Assembly: GCA_016401345.1 (NCBI GenBank)
Contig: JAEACG010000001.1
Span: 744,001 to 808,000 of the forward strand
Direction of reading: 5' to 3'
Source: Fictibacillus nanhaiensis
Lineage (GTDB): Bacteria > Bacillota > Bacilli > Bacillales > Fictibacillaceae
DNA length: 64,000 bases
A model generated the notes under the pieces. That model ran no database searches. It was given only the letters and a program-made list of their open reading frames with translations, and was not told where the DNA came from. A program made the position numbers and the translations under genes. Positions 52,380 to 61,371 of this stretch are shown piece after piece. Each line of letters begins with the position of its first letter. Within the stretch, counting starts at the first letter, position 1.

Positions 52380-52420
52380 TGCTTTTGGGCGGCACACTCT
52401 CTAAAAAGGTGCCGTAAAAG

Positions 52421-52476
52421 CCAAAACACCCTTTCAGCAAACGGTGGAATCATCCGTGCTGCAGAGGGTGTTTCTG
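52421..52476. terminator. Convergent terminator between IDEAL and DUF4349 genes
   Basis: Outer arms AAACACCCT (52424-52432) and AGGGTGTTT (52465-52473) with inner CAGC/GCTG and ACGG/CCGT pairings. A second weaker hairpin GGCAC/GTGCC lies at 52391-52413. Confidence 0.7.
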
Positions 52477-52510
52477 ACGTCCCCGTTACTGACAGGTTAA
52501 AACCTATTTT

Positions 52511-53416
52511 TTAAGTCAAAGTTGTCGGTGATTCCGGCTTTTTCTTTTGCTCTTTTTTCCGTTTCAACCACCACATATAAATCACAATGACTACGATCAC
52601 CCAGATCGGCGCAAGACCCAATAAACTTACTACAACAAACGAAATAGCAGACATTAAAAAGTTAACTGTATCCATAAATAGGACCTTTGTTTTTGCCCAC
52701 GTATTTAAACCTTCTGTTTCAAGTGCTTTCGCATTTAAATTTTTCACTTCAAATTGTATCGTAACAGTTGAATAATCACTTTGGTTTTGTAAAAAATTCA
52801 AACGACCCTCTACCTGTTCGATCTCTTCTTGAACAGCAGCCAGATCACCCGATATCTTCAACAAATCTTCTGTTTTCTGAGCATTCTTCATGAATGCTTC
52901 AAGCCGCTCTCTTACTTGTTGTTTGGCTTTTAACCGTGAAGATAGATCAACGTATTCTTCCGTAACATCTTCTCCACGAATATTTTCGTTTGGAGTCCCC
53001 TTACTCAAACCTCGAACCTCGTCTAAGAAAGGACGAAAATTTTTCATCGGTACACGAACAACCATCACACCAGATTCATAATCTTTCTCTCCTGTACTCG
53101 TGTTCGACTCAACCATATATCCGTCCATTGTCTCTAACTTTTTCCGAACGGCTTCCATAGAGGTTTGTAATCTATCTACTGTAATCTCAAGATCAGCGTG
53201 ATAGATCACTTTTCTTTGGTTCTTCATTTGTTGCTCATCTTTTCCTTTTTCAGATTCAGAACTCTGACTTTCTTCTGTAGAGGTATCCATGTTTGCTTCA
53301 GACTTGCTGCCACTATCTCGGTCTATTGCTTTATCACTCTTTGAACTGCTATCGCTGCTGCATGCACTCAACAAAAACACAGTTATGAATACCCACATTT
53401 TCCATCTCTTCCACAT
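52511..53416 (-). CDS. DUF4349 lipoprotein
   Basis: A 301-aa exported lipoprotein. The signal peptide ends in the lipobox LSAC (Cys19), followed by a Ser/Asp/Lys-rich linker (about 20-65). The DUF4349 domain (about 68-230, KVIYHADLEITVDRL and VTEEYVDLSSRL) contains a coiled coil (about 150-205), and one transmembrane helix near 260-282 precedes a basic tail (WWLKRKKEQKKK). It is anchored by lipid and probably by the helix. Function of the family is unknown. ATG 53416 follows AAGGGGG. Confidence 0.86.
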   Translation of the reverse strand: MWKRWKMWVFITVFLLSACSSDSSSKSDKAIDRDSGSKSEANMDTSTEESQSSESEKGKDEQQMKNQRKVIYHADLEITVDRLQTSMEAVRKKLETMDGYMVESNTSTGEKDYESGVMVVRVPMKNFRPFLDEVRGLSKGTPNENIRGEDVTEEYVDLSSRLKAKQQVRERLEAFMKNAQKTEDLLKISGDLAAVQEEIEQVEGRLNFLQNQSDYSTVTIQFEVKNLNAKALETEGLNTWAKTKVLFMDTVNFLMSAISFVVVSLLGLAPIWVIVVIVIYMWWLKRKKEQKKKPESPTTLT

Positions 53417-53546
53417 ATCGTAATTCCCCCTTTCTCGCTTAGACGCTCTCTACAAGAAAAAGGTTTCAGTTCCCAAAAAAACCAACCTATTGAATGATTT
53501 TTTCCTAGACATTTTTGTGATAAAATAGTGTCTGATGATTTGTAGT

Positions 53547-53574
53547 TTGAAAAAAAACCGATTTATGCTAGTAT
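53547..53574 (+). promoter_or_regulatory. Promoter of the SEC-C protein gene
   Basis: TTGAAA (53547-53552), 16 nt, extended -10 TGCTAGTAT, 37 bp before the start codon. Confidence 0.55.
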
Positions 53575-53610
53575 GTACAGGATAAGTAAGTGGTTTACTG
53601 GAGGAATAGC

Positions 53611-54639
53611 ATGTCAATGATAGGAAGAAATGATCCGTGCTATTGTGGCAGCGGAAAAAAATATAAAAAATGTTGCTTACATAAAGAAGAGCAAACACGT
53701 GAAGTATCCTTTCATCAAGAAGGACTCATCAAATATGCTCTAGAGAACTATCAGCAGGATTTAGCTGCACGTACTTCTAAGTATGTGAAAAAATACCCTG
53801 TTGCTAAAGAGCAAGAACAAACATACGCAAACATTGCCGTTTGTTGGGAGATCTTTTGCTCAGAGATTAAGGAAAACAAGACCCCTGTTCAACTTTATGT
53901 AGAAAAAGTGAAAAGTTCTGTTAAACCAGAAGTAGCTGAAATTCTAGCTGGCTGGACAACTGCTGCACCTTCACTATATAAAGTTTTAGAGCAAAAGACA
54001 GGATTCATCTTTACCGTTCAGGATATTTGGACAGAGGCGGTGTATGATGTCACGATCAATGCTGCTGAAAAGCCAAAAACAGAAAGTGCACTACTTGGAA
54101 CACTCGTTTCAAACGGAATCAACCATGAGTTTTACGTTGGATATGTAGAAATGCCGATGACTGAACTTCCGCCGCTAAAAACAGCGATAGAAAAGATTCA
54201 GCCTCACCAAGATCCAAAAGTTACATTCAAGAACGAATTCCCTGCTGTTCTGCAACTCGCTTTGATCGATATTAGTGCTGGTGTACCTCAATCTCAAGTT
54301 GAGAAGAAGGAAACTGACGCTACATCTACCAAAGTTGAAAAACCAGAAGAAACAGCGGATTTTAAAGATGAAAAATACAATGCTGTAACCGAGCTCGTTA
54401 AAGCGAATGCCGAAACAGAAGTTGTAGAAGAAGCAGAAAAGCTTTGGAGTGAGTACGTTACAGAAAGCAAACCTGCTATTCGTAAAGAAGAGATTTACGC
54501 GGCTGCCCTTGACTATCTCGTTTCAAAAGATATTCGAGGAATCGCTTCTACTCAAGCAGAAACAGCTAAAAAATATGGTGTCTCACCTGCTAGTCTATCC
54601 TCACGATATCGTGAGATGAAAGAACTATTAAGCGTATAA
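53611..54639 (+). CDS. SEC-C zinc-motif protein
   Basis: A 342-aa cytoplasmic protein. Residues 2-25 are a SEC-C motif (GRNDPCYCGSGKKYKKCC), the zinc-binding module also at the end of SecA. The middle (about 40-220) is a helical/mixed domain not recognised, residues 230-265 are low-complexity and charged, and the end (about 310-335) looks like a small helix-turn-helix (AETAKKYGVSPASLSSRYREM). Its function is unknown. ATG 53611 follows GGAGG at 8 nt; the frame is open 7 codons further upstream. Confidence 0.85.
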   Translation: MSMIGRNDPCYCGSGKKYKKCCLHKEEQTREVSFHQEGLIKYALENYQQDLAARTSKYVKKYPVAKEQEQTYANIAVCWEIFCSEIKENKTPVQLYVEKVKSSVKPEVAEILAGWTTAAPSLYKVLEQKTGFIFTVQDIWTEAVYDVTINAAEKPKTESALLGTLVSNGINHEFYVGYVEMPMTELPPLKTAIEKIQPHQDPKVTFKNEFPAVLQLALIDISAGVPQSQVEKKETDATSTKVEKPEETADFKDEKYNAVTELVKANAETEVVEEAEKLWSEYVTESKPAIRKEEIYAAALDYLVSKDIRGIASTQAETAKKYGVSPASLSSRYREMKELLSV

Positions 54640-54652
54640 ACTTTTTTCACTA

Positions 54653-54682
54653 ACCCGCCTGATGCCTCAGGTGGGTTTTTTC
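54653..54682 (+). terminator. Terminator of the SEC-C gene
   Basis: 10-bp perfect stem ACCCGCCTGA/TCAGGTGGGT with loop TGCC and a run of six T. Confidence 0.9.
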
Positions 54683-54683
54683 A

Positions 54684-54720
54684 TAAAAAAAACAAGACCC
54701 TCTCTAAAAAGAGTCCTGTT
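54684..54720 (-). terminator. Terminator of the steT-like gene
   Basis: Arms AACAAGACCCTCT/AGAGTCCTGTT with two mismatches and a minus-strand run of at least eight T. It overlaps the end of the gene. Confidence 0.55.
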
Positions 54721-56026
54721 TGTTATTTCGCTCTAGCCAATAATAAACGGGAAGTCCCGCAACTGTAATAAAGATAGCTGTAAAACTATCTAAAGGATCG
54801 TTGAGTATCGTTGATACTACGATGTACAAAGAGCCTAAGATCGCAAAAATAGGAACGACAGGAAATAACGGAACACTGTAGGTTCTCTTTTTATCACGAT
54901 TCCGATTGCGCAGTTTAAACACAGCATAAAACGCAAAAATATAAAAAATGTATACAGCAAATATCGCCATTTCTGATAGATAGTCTGGATCAGTTACGAT
55001 CATCATGATGATCGCGATCACGACTTGTAAATACGTAGCAGCAATAGGTGTACCATATTTTTCACTAACCTGACTAAACGTTTTTGACATCGGAAGCTGA
55101 TTTCGTTCTGCCATAGCAAAAGGAACGCGAGGAATGGTTAAAATCTTACCGTTCAAACAACCAAATATGGATACCGCAATGCCGACTGCTATTAATTTTC
55201 CGCCTAGTGGTCCAAAAAGGATGGTTGCTGCTGCTGATGCAGAATTCTCTCCTAGTCTTACGATTTCTGAAGCAGGTAAAATGTGAAACAGTGCAATGTT
55301 AACTAACAGATATGCTGCCATAACGACCAAGATTCCACCAATAATAGCTTTAGGTAACGTTTTTCCGGGATCCTTCATCTCACCTGCTACGAATCCAACC
55401 ATCAACCAGCCATCATAAGCAAAAAGTGTTGCTAAAATCGCTGCACCCATTGATATTTCAACAACTGCCCCACTTGAAGCATTTAAGATCTGTTCATTTC
55501 CTTGCGTTAATCCAAAAACAATGATCAGCACGATCGGAACCAGTTTTCCTATCGTAAATATATTTTGGATAAAACCTCCATACTTTGTTCCAAAGTTATT
55601 AACGACAGTGAGAAAAAGTACAGTTCCTATTCCAATCCAAGGTCCTAAGTATTCTTTCCACGAGAATAAATGAACCATTAACGAACCGAAATATAATCCT
55701 AGAGCACCGATCACCGCCGGTCCATAAATAACAGTCTGAACCCAACCACTCAAGTATCCCCAAAGCTTACCGTAAACTTCTTCCATATAGACATACAAAC
55801 CACCTGTCTTTGGAATCTGTGTTGCCACTTCAGCGATCGTTAACCCGCCAGCTAACGTGATCAACCCTCCAAGAGCCCAAGCTAATAGTGCAAGGTTGGA
55901 ATTTCCTGTATACTCAAGCACACTTCCAGGTTTCATAAAAATCCCTGATCCAATAACCGTTCCAATAACGATGGACATGGCTACGGAAAGCCCAATATCT
56001 TTTTTCAATGCTGTGTCTTGATTCAT
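54704..56026 (-). CDS. steT: APC-family amino acid exchanger, SteT-like
   Basis: A 440-aa permease with twelve predicted helices of the LAT/APC family. Blocks IVIGTVIGSGIFMKPGSVL, AGGLTIAEVATQIPKTGGLYVYMEEVYG, ATLFAYDGWLMVGFVAGEM and SIFGCLNGKILTIPRVPFAMAERNQLP match, from memory, B. subtilis SteT (serine/threonine exchanger) over the full length. ATG 56026 follows GGGAGTG. It stands alone; no regulator site recognised. Confidence 0.9.
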   Translation of the reverse strand: MNQDTALKKDIGLSVAMSIVIGTVIGSGIFMKPGSVLEYTGNSNLALLAWALGGLITLAGGLTIAEVATQIPKTGGLYVYMEEVYGKLWGYLSGWVQTVIYGPAVIGALGLYFGSLMVHLFSWKEYLGPWIGIGTVLFLTVVNNFGTKYGGFIQNIFTIGKLVPIVLIIVFGLTQGNEQILNASSGAVVEISMGAAILATLFAYDGWLMVGFVAGEMKDPGKTLPKAIIGGILVVMAAYLLVNIALFHILPASEIVRLGENSASAAATILFGPLGGKLIAVGIAVSIFGCLNGKILTIPRVPFAMAERNQLPMSKTFSQVSEKYGTPIAATYLQVVIAIIMMIVTDPDYLSEMAIFAVYIFYIFAFYAVFKLRNRNRDKKRTYSVPLFPVVPIFAILGSLYIVVSTILNDPLDSFTAIFITVAGLPVYYWLERNNKQDSF

Positions 56027-56181
56027 GTTGTGTTCACTCCCTAAAAAAACCTACAATACAAAATGTCCATCTGAAAAAGACTAGTGTCACTTTAACACAT
56101 ACAGCATCAAGCTGTCACTACCTCGCTAAAAAGACAGTTAATTCAGTTTTTTGAAAGTGTGTTCTATAGAGTCAGAAAAAT

Positions 56182-56355
56182 TCAGAGTTCCTTTCGCCGT
56201 AATAACTGTTTTTTGATAAAAGCTTTTTCGATCAGATTATTGAGCTGTCGTTCAAGTTCCTTTTTTTCTTTTACATTCGATTCATGTCTTATTTTCTTCT
56301 TCAGTTCACGAATCATGAGCTTTTCTTCTGATGAAAAATGAGAAGAATGCAACAA
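56182..56355 (-). CDS. Small charged helical protein, hypothetical
   Basis: About 57 aa: a short polar start, then a Lys/Glu/Arg-rich helix (IRELKKKIRHESNVKEKKEL) that could form a coiled coil, ending RRKEL. Not recognised. It is supported by GAGGTG 6 nt before TTG 56355 (a GTG at 56364 overlaps the site) and by codon content; there is no terminator after it. It may be spurious. Confidence 0.5.
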   Translation of the reverse strand: MLHSSHFSSEEKLMIRELKKKIRHESNVKEKKELERQLNNLIEKAFIKKQLLRRKEL

Positions 56356-56533
56356 CGTAATCACCTCATTTCAGATTTGATTCACTGAACTTCCTTCTAT
56401 TTATTAGGATAAGTTAATCTCACATCCATAACCTTTCATGTGTAATAAAATCTAACACTCTATTTCCAGATGTGAATTCCATTGTCACAATTTTTATAAG
56501 ATGTTTACTTTTGAAAGCCAAATCTTTTTATAG

Positions 56534-56977
56534 TCTACTTTTAAATTTTCCAAATTCAGGCTTGAATTACTCGTTAAACTTCCCGAAGCTGAGTATAAAC
56601 GACTTCAAGTAAACTCAGATACATCAGACATCAAGATGCACGCTATTAAAGCTAATAACATCCATCTTCAAACAAATCTAGGAGATATCCTTCTTGAAGA
56701 TGTAACAGGTGTTGTGTCAGCAAAGTCAGACGTTGGTGATATCGACATACACCTTCTTCATATAAAGAAAGATATTATCGCTAAATCCAATCTTGGTGAT
56801 ATTACGATTAAAACAAAAAACGAACCCGATCAATTACGAACGGATCTTCGAAATACGATAGGTGACGAAAAGATAACGTTACCTTCTTCAAAAAATGGAT
56901 CAATAGGAACAGGTGGACCACTTGTATTCCTTTCGTTAGAAGTAGGAGACCTCGCTTTAATAATGAGTAACGAATAA
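56534..56977 (+). pseudogene. Truncated DUF4097-type (YvlB-like) gene remnant
   Basis: The frame is open from 56534 (a stop TAG ends at 56533) and encodes the repeated strand pattern of DUF4097 adhesin-like beta-helix proteins (VNSDTSDIKMH, TNLGDILLEDVTG, AKSDVGDIDIH, AKSNLGDITIK). Good homology to the pattern starts upstream of the first ATG (56636) without a usable start or ribosome site, and the usual N-terminal half is absent. I take it as a 5'-truncated remnant. A shorter protein from ATG 56636 (113 aa) cannot be excluded. The 180 bp before it hold nothing clear. Confidence 0.6.
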
Positions 56978-56978
56978 T

Positions 56979-57008
56979 AAAAAGACCTCCACATTTGGGG
57001 GTCTTTTA
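56979..57008. terminator. Convergent terminator before the DeoR gene
   Basis: Stem AAAAGACCTCC/GGGGGTCTTTT with loop ACATTT and a T-rich tail on both strands. Confidence 0.8.
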
Positions 57009-57020
57009 TAAAAAAGAAAA

Positions 57021-57818
57021 TTATTCTGTTTCTGAAGCTGAGTGCTGCTGGCTAAATTCCGATTGAGCAATTATTACACTAACTCCTTGCTGTTCAATGG
57101 CTGACAGATGGTCTCTTTCTGCATCATCATCTGTGATTACAACATCTAGATTGGAAACTGGCCCAACTTTCGCAAACGCGTTAACCCCTATTTTGTAATG
57201 TGGAAATACACCGATACTTTTACGGGATACCATTCCAACTGCATTCATAAAAGCAGCTACTTCAGGCGTCGCCGTACTGATACCTCTTTCAGAGATCCCG
57301 CCACCTGTTGCGAATGAAACATCAAACGAATACTGACCGATTAAATTTGTTACTAGTGCATCCGTCATATTTCCTGATCTCTTCACTTTTCCTCCGACCA
57401 CATAAAGATCGATGTTATCTTTTTCGCGAAGTATTTCAGCTGTTACAAGAGAGTTCGTCACAACAGTTAATCGGTAGTGTGGAAGATGCTTTACAATCTC
57501 ATGGTGCATTCCGCCTCCACTTAGGAAAATAGTATCGTTCTCTTTGATGTACTTCACAGCTTCCTTCGCTATTGCTCTCTCATACTTAGATCCTTCTCCA
57601 AAACGAACTGCGTTTGATGTAGGTCCTTTTTTTACTTCTGTCACAGGAATTGCGCCACCATGCGTGCGTTTAAGTAGCCCGTTATCCTCTAGAGATGATA
57701 AGTCCCGGCGAATAGAATCAATCGAAACTTGGAGGGCATCAGATAATTCTTTTGCAAGCACTCGACCTTCATTCTTAAGCACTTCTAAAATCTTTTCTCT
57801 TCTTTCCTCAGAAAACAT
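57021..57818 (-). CDS. DeoR/GlpR-family sugar regulator
   Basis: A 265-aa repressor. The N-terminal DeoR HTH (RREKILEVLKNEGRVLAKEL...VSIDSIRRDLSSLEDNGLLKRTHGGA) precedes a DeoRC effector domain (about 75-235) with the sugar-phosphate-binding signature (FLSGGGMHHEIVKHL, VTNSLVTAEIL). ATG 57818 follows GGAGG. It has no catabolic neighbours, so its target and ligand are unknown. Confidence 0.9.
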   Translation of the reverse strand: MFSEERREKILEVLKNEGRVLAKELSDALQVSIDSIRRDLSSLEDNGLLKRTHGGAIPVTEVKKGPTSNAVRFGEGSKYERAIAKEAVKYIKENDTIFLSGGGMHHEIVKHLPHYRLTVVTNSLVTAEILREKDNIDLYVVGGKVKRSGNMTDALVTNLIGQYSFDVSFATGGGISERGISTATPEVAAFMNAVGMVSRKSIGVFPHYKIGVNAFAKVGPVSNLDVVITDDDAERDHLSAIEQQGVSVIIAQSEFSQQHSASETE

Positions 57819-57908
57819 AATAATTTCCTCCGTTACCTCTTATTTCCACGTGGTACTCTAATCTTATGCTGTTTCATGCTTGTTTGTCAAACTTGTTTTG
57901 CATGTTTT

Positions 57909-57970
57909 CTCTTTTTTTATATAAAAACGGGCTAAAACAAGCAGTTCGTTAGCTTGTTTTAGCCCGTTTT
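57909..57970 (-). terminator. Terminator downstream of the pyrophosphohydrolase gene
   Basis: 19-bp perfect arms (57924-57942 with 57952-57970, core CGGGCTAAAACAAGC) and a 9-nt loop. The minus-strand tail is TTTTTATATAAAAAAA. Confidence 0.8.
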
Positions 57971-58020
57971 GATAGGAATATAAATTACGAGTATACAGTG
58001 TTGTCAAAGTATGTATTTCT

Positions 58021-58067
58021 GACAAATACAAATTCTTTAAATTTGTATTTGTCTGGGGTCAGACCCC
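58021..58067. repeat. Copy 7 of the palindrome family with AT-rich hairpin
   Basis: A 13-bp-arm hairpin (GACAAATACAAAT, ATTTGTATTTGTC) followed by GGGGTCAGACCCC (58055-58067), ending 2 bp before the gene's stop. Same composite as 37850-37896. Confidence 0.88.
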
Positions 58068-58068
58068 T

Positions 58069-58392
58069 TTAGTCTTCTACCTTGATCAGGAAGAGACGCT
58101 CGTGAAAACGCCCTTGTTTTTGAGCCTTTTCCTGCCTGATCTCATCCAATTCTCTCAGAGTAAGATCATGTACTTTCGTTAATGCGATCAAGATCTCAAA
58201 CAGCTCCGCCAGTTCTTCCGCAGCATCTATTTCATTTTTGGCTTCTCGATATTCTTTCACACCTTCTGTTAGCTTTTTCTTCAGTTCTGTTTCGAACTCC
58301 TGATTTCCAAGAATCCGAAAAGTTCCTTTCTTCCCAGCCTGTTCAAGCAGTTCTGGTATTTTATCTCGCACTAATTTATTGTAATACGCCAT
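58069..58392 (-). CDS. MazG-like nucleoside triphosphate pyrophosphohydrolase
   Basis: A 107-aa cytosolic all-alpha NTP pyrophosphatase (phosphoribosyl-ATP pyrophosphohydrolase-like). The N-terminal LVRDKIPELLEQAG and the metal-binding helices KEYREAKNEIDAAEELAELFEIL (ExxxD-type Glu/Asp cluster) are characteristic. It probably cleaves an abnormal nucleotide. ATG 58392 follows GGGAAAAGAG. Its 3' end abuts a repeat element. Cotranscription with the YkvI-like gene 65 bp upstream is likely. Confidence 0.87.
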   Translation of the reverse strand: MAYYNKLVRDKIPELLEQAGKKGTFRILGNQEFETELKKKLTEGVKEYREAKNEIDAAEELAELFEILIALTKVHDLTLRELDEIRQEKAQKQGRFHERLFLIKVED

Positions 58393-58457
58393 CGGCTCTT
58401 TTCCCTTCCAACAATTTCACAACACCTAAAAAAACAATCCTATATAAACGATATGCA

Positions 58458-59489
58458 TCAAGTTAGTTTTTTAGCAGAAACAACACCTAAAAAAATAATT
58501 GCGATTATACCAAATACTGGATACAAATAATGAAGAAGCTCAGAATAGCCTACTTGACTCAACAAGTAACTTCCTGTCATCAAAGTAATCAATACAACTT
58601 GATTGGATATCCTAACATTTCTTTGCAATGCACCTGCAAGTCCGAAAATGTTACCTATTAATGTTGAGAAGATCTCCCCATAGATCACAATCACAAAAAT
58701 ATAATGTACAGCTACGCCAAGACCTCCTACTATTTCCGCGATTGGTATCTCATAACTCAATACACGCGGAACAGAATAGAGGACATAGTGGCTATTTAAT
58801 AGAATAAAAGTTAATCCTAAGCCACCTAAAAAGCCGCCCCACTTAATAACCGATTCATCATTAGCTTCTCGTGATAAAGGAACAAGGACAGCTTGTGCAA
58901 GGGTTAAGTTAAATGCTGCATAAGCAAATGAACTTACAAGCCATCTCCAATCTCCAACAAAGTCACTTTCAACAAAAAGCTGCCTACCTTCAGATAGATC
59001 AAACATTGATACCGACAAAACGATAGAAAAGAATATCATGATGGGGACAATCAATGAGTTTGTCCAAAGAATCCCCTCTATGCCTTTTTTCATAACTAAA
59101 TAGGTTACGAGTAGTGTAAAAACAATTCCCAATTGAAACGGAAGATGAAGTTGTTCCCAAAACAATGCTCCTGCACCTGATAACATGACTCCAGTGACTC
59201 CAAAGAGCATGATCATCATTAAAACGTTGACGATTCTTGAGGCAATCGCTCCAAACAAGTATTGATTCATCTCATCAAAAGAAGTTGCACCTAGTCGCTT
59301 TGCCATGATCATTAGCTTTGTACCAATCATGATAAAAAGGAAGCCACTGATCAGAATGCCGGCAAATCCAGCTGAGCCGTATCTAGTAAAAAATTCAACG
59401 ATTTCTCTTCCAGTAGCAAACCCAGCACCGACAACAGTGCCGATGTAAGTGGCGGCTATCTGCAGTATTTGTTTCATTCGACTACTCAT
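58458..59489 (-). CDS. YkvI-like membrane transporter
   Basis: A 343-aa membrane protein with about ten helices and the N-terminal LeuT-type motif GTVVGAGFATGREIVEFFTRYG, matching B. subtilis YkvI-family proteins. The substrate is unknown; the fold resembles amino acid/sodium carriers. ATG 59489 follows GGAGGTG at 5 nt. The frame is open ~66 codons upstream and overlaps the GGDEF gene, but the proposed start is well supported. Confidence 0.85.
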   Translation of the reverse strand: MSSRMKQILQIAATYIGTVVGAGFATGREIVEFFTRYGSAGFAGILISGFLFIMIGTKLMIMAKRLGATSFDEMNQYLFGAIASRIVNVLMMIMLFGVTGVMLSGAGALFWEQLHLPFQLGIVFTLLVTYLVMKKGIEGILWTNSLIVPIMIFFSIVLSVSMFDLSEGRQLFVESDFVGDWRWLVSSFAYAAFNLTLAQAVLVPLSREANDESVIKWGGFLGGLGLTFILLNSHYVLYSVPRVLSYEIPIAEIVGGLGVAVHYIFVIVIYGEIFSTLIGNIFGLAGALQRNVRISNQVVLITLMTGSYLLSQVGYSELLHYLYPVFGIIAIIFLGVVSAKKLT

Positions 59490-59550
59490 GCCCTCACCTC
59501 CATGGCCATATCTTTTACAAACATATGCATGGACAAGGATTTTAGAAGAA

Positions 59551-59580
59551 AAAGAAAAAACAGCAAGATATCTCTTGCTG
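59551..59580 (-). terminator. Terminator of the GGDEF gene
   Basis: 8-bp stem CAGCAAGA/TCTTGCTG with loop TATC, followed on the minus strand by TTTTTTCTTTTTC. Confidence 0.85.
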
Positions 59581-59595
59581 CAAATAAGTGACTTA

Positions 59596-60714
59596 TTAAA
59601 TATGTATAGCTTCACTGTATCCTTCAGTAATGACTCTATTCTTCCCTTGCCTCTTTGCAACGTACAAGCTATTGTCGGCACCTTCAAAGAATGCCTGTTT
59701 ATGCATGCCTCTTCTGTACGTTTGCAACCCTGTACTAATTGTTATATGTTCTTCCTTAACTTCAGGGTGTTCAAGCCTTTGTATGACCAATCGTACTTTT
59801 TCTAATAATGTAAAGGCTTCTTCCTCATTTATATCATTTAAGATAACAACAAATTCTTCTCCGCCGTAGCGTGCGACAAAATCATCTGTAGTGACATTAT
59901 CTTTTATCGCTTTCGCAATTCGTTTTAAGACGACATCTCCAATTCCGTGACCATATGTATCGTTGATCTTCTTAAAATTGTCAATATCCATCACCGCTAA
60001 ATGGACGGGATAATGGTACGTTTCTGCTTGAAGCAACAACACATCCATATATTCATAAAACGCCATATGATTATACAGCCCTGTTAGTGCATCTGTTTTC
60101 ACTTGCTTCTCCATAATTGTTGACTTAACCATTAAATCTTGATGATCTGCCTGCGCTTTGTTAAGCTCTTTCGCCATCTCATAGCCTCTACTCATAATTC
60201 CAACACAGATTGCTGTTGATGTTAAGAGAATGCATATCATTGAGACTTGATCCATGACAGCATTCATATTTCTTATGACCGGATGGAAATTGGAGATCAG
60301 CAGATAGGTAAGTGAGCTAAGAGCAAACGACAGCCACACTTTCTTCTTTTTAAAATAAATGGTCGATATCAACATAGGGAAAAACAGACTCGTATACATG
60401 ACATACATTTCATAGTGCACGCTGATTAAAATTGCGGAGAACATACTCGCTGTCCAAATAATGATGTAATCTATGTATTTTGTTTTCTTTATAAAACTCC
60501 ATTCAGCCAAACTAACCATAAAAATCAAAAGCGCTGTCGGCAGAATAATGTACATCCCAATAAATTCTTGTAATGGCCTAGATGTAAAAAAACTATTAAT
60601 GACCTCTACACACACTGACACAAAGATTACAACCCAAAATACATTTATGATTTTTCGATTCCAAGCAATGTGATTTAAGTGTGCAGGCAGGTGTTTTTTC
60701 CCCAATACATTCAC
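59596..60714 (-). CDS. Membrane-bound diguanylate cyclase (GGDEF)
   Basis: Makes c-di-GMP from GTP. A 372-aa protein with about six N-terminal transmembrane helices (about 20-190), a short coiled linker, then a GGDEF domain (about 210-370). The active site is YGGEEF (GGEEF variant), with metal Asp in VMDIDNFKKIND. There is no RxxD inhibitory site at the usual position, so it may not be product-inhibited. GTG 60714 is the open start, but its spacing to GGGG is poor; TTG 60705 is possible. Confidence 0.88.
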   Translation of the reverse strand: MNVLGKKHLPAHLNHIAWNRKIINVFWVVIFVSVCVEVINSFFTSRPLQEFIGMYIILPTALLIFMVSLAEWSFIKKTKYIDYIIIWTASMFSAILISVHYEMYVMYTSLFFPMLISTIYFKKKKVWLSFALSSLTYLLISNFHPVIRNMNAVMDQVSMICILLTSTAICVGIMSRGYEMAKELNKAQADHQDLMVKSTIMEKQVKTDALTGLYNHMAFYEYMDVLLLQAETYHYPVHLAVMDIDNFKKINDTYGHGIGDVVLKRIAKAIKDNVTTDDFVARYGGEEFVVILNDINEEEAFTLLEKVRLVIQRLEHPEVKEEHITISTGLQTYRRGMHKQAFFEGADNSLYVAKRQGKNRVITEGYSEAIHI

Positions 60715-60833
60715 CCCATCTACACGTATCCAAAATCATTATAACATTTTTTTCCTTCTTTCATTTTATTTTCTATATTATTTCTTTTCCAACACATGGC
60801 TCTTTTTTAAAAAAATCCTACACATATAAAACG

Positions 60834-60865
60834 AAAAACGCACAGCAAAATGAATCTGCTGTGCG
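60834..60865 (-). terminator. Terminator of the hypothetical gene at 60882
   Basis: 9-bp stem CGCACAGCA/TGCTGTGCG with a minus-strand TTTTT tail. Confidence 0.85.
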
Positions 60866-60881
60866 GTTATTTTAAGGTTAT

Positions 60882-61163
60882 TTATTTTATTTTCACACGT
60901 TTCTTTTTAGGTAGTTTATCAAGGAGCCAGCCTCTGCCCACTTCACAAAAACGAATCGGCATCTCAAGTGTCGCGAGTATCTTATCCTTTCCATGAATGG
61001 TAAGTAACCCTGTCTCATCGTTCACTTGATCAACAACTGCATTTTCAGTACCAGAGAGCGGAAACGCCCATTTGTTGTTACCAGGATCCTTGATCTTAAT
61101 CATTCTTCCGTCACAAGTTACTTTGTGGCAATGTGGAGGCAAGCCTAACGTAATTTTATTCAT
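60882..61163 (-). CDS. Hypothetical basic protein
   Basis: A 93-aa protein, not recognised. It has one HCHKVTC cluster near the start, a mixed beta-rich middle and a strongly basic tail (LPKKKRVKIK). GGGAGG is 11 nt before ATG 61163. It has its own terminator. Coding by codon pattern and by the ribosome site; no function offered. Confidence 0.68.
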   Translation of the reverse strand: MNKITLGLPPHCHKVTCDGRMIKIKDPGNNKWAFPLSGTENAVVDQVNDETGLLTIHGKDKILATLEMPIRFCEVGRGWLLDKLPKKKRVKIK

Positions 61164-61371
61164 TGCATTTCTTTCCTCCCTTTCCGGATTTGTTTTATTG
61201 TAACAGATATAGTGCGTGTCTGACTCTATATTTTTTTAATTTTTCGACTATTTAACACATTTGAAATAAAGCTTCAAAAAATTAGGGGACGAGTAGTAGG
61301 TAATCGCCAAATCGAATTGGTTTGTACAAACATATACTATACAAATTGGAGTTCAAAGGGGGAACGATCGA

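Noticed and set aside
59490-59687. A longer YkvI-like protein with a 66-residue N-terminal extension
   Set aside because: The extension overlaps the GGDEF gene and lacks a ribosome site, while ATG 59489 has a strong GGAGGTG.
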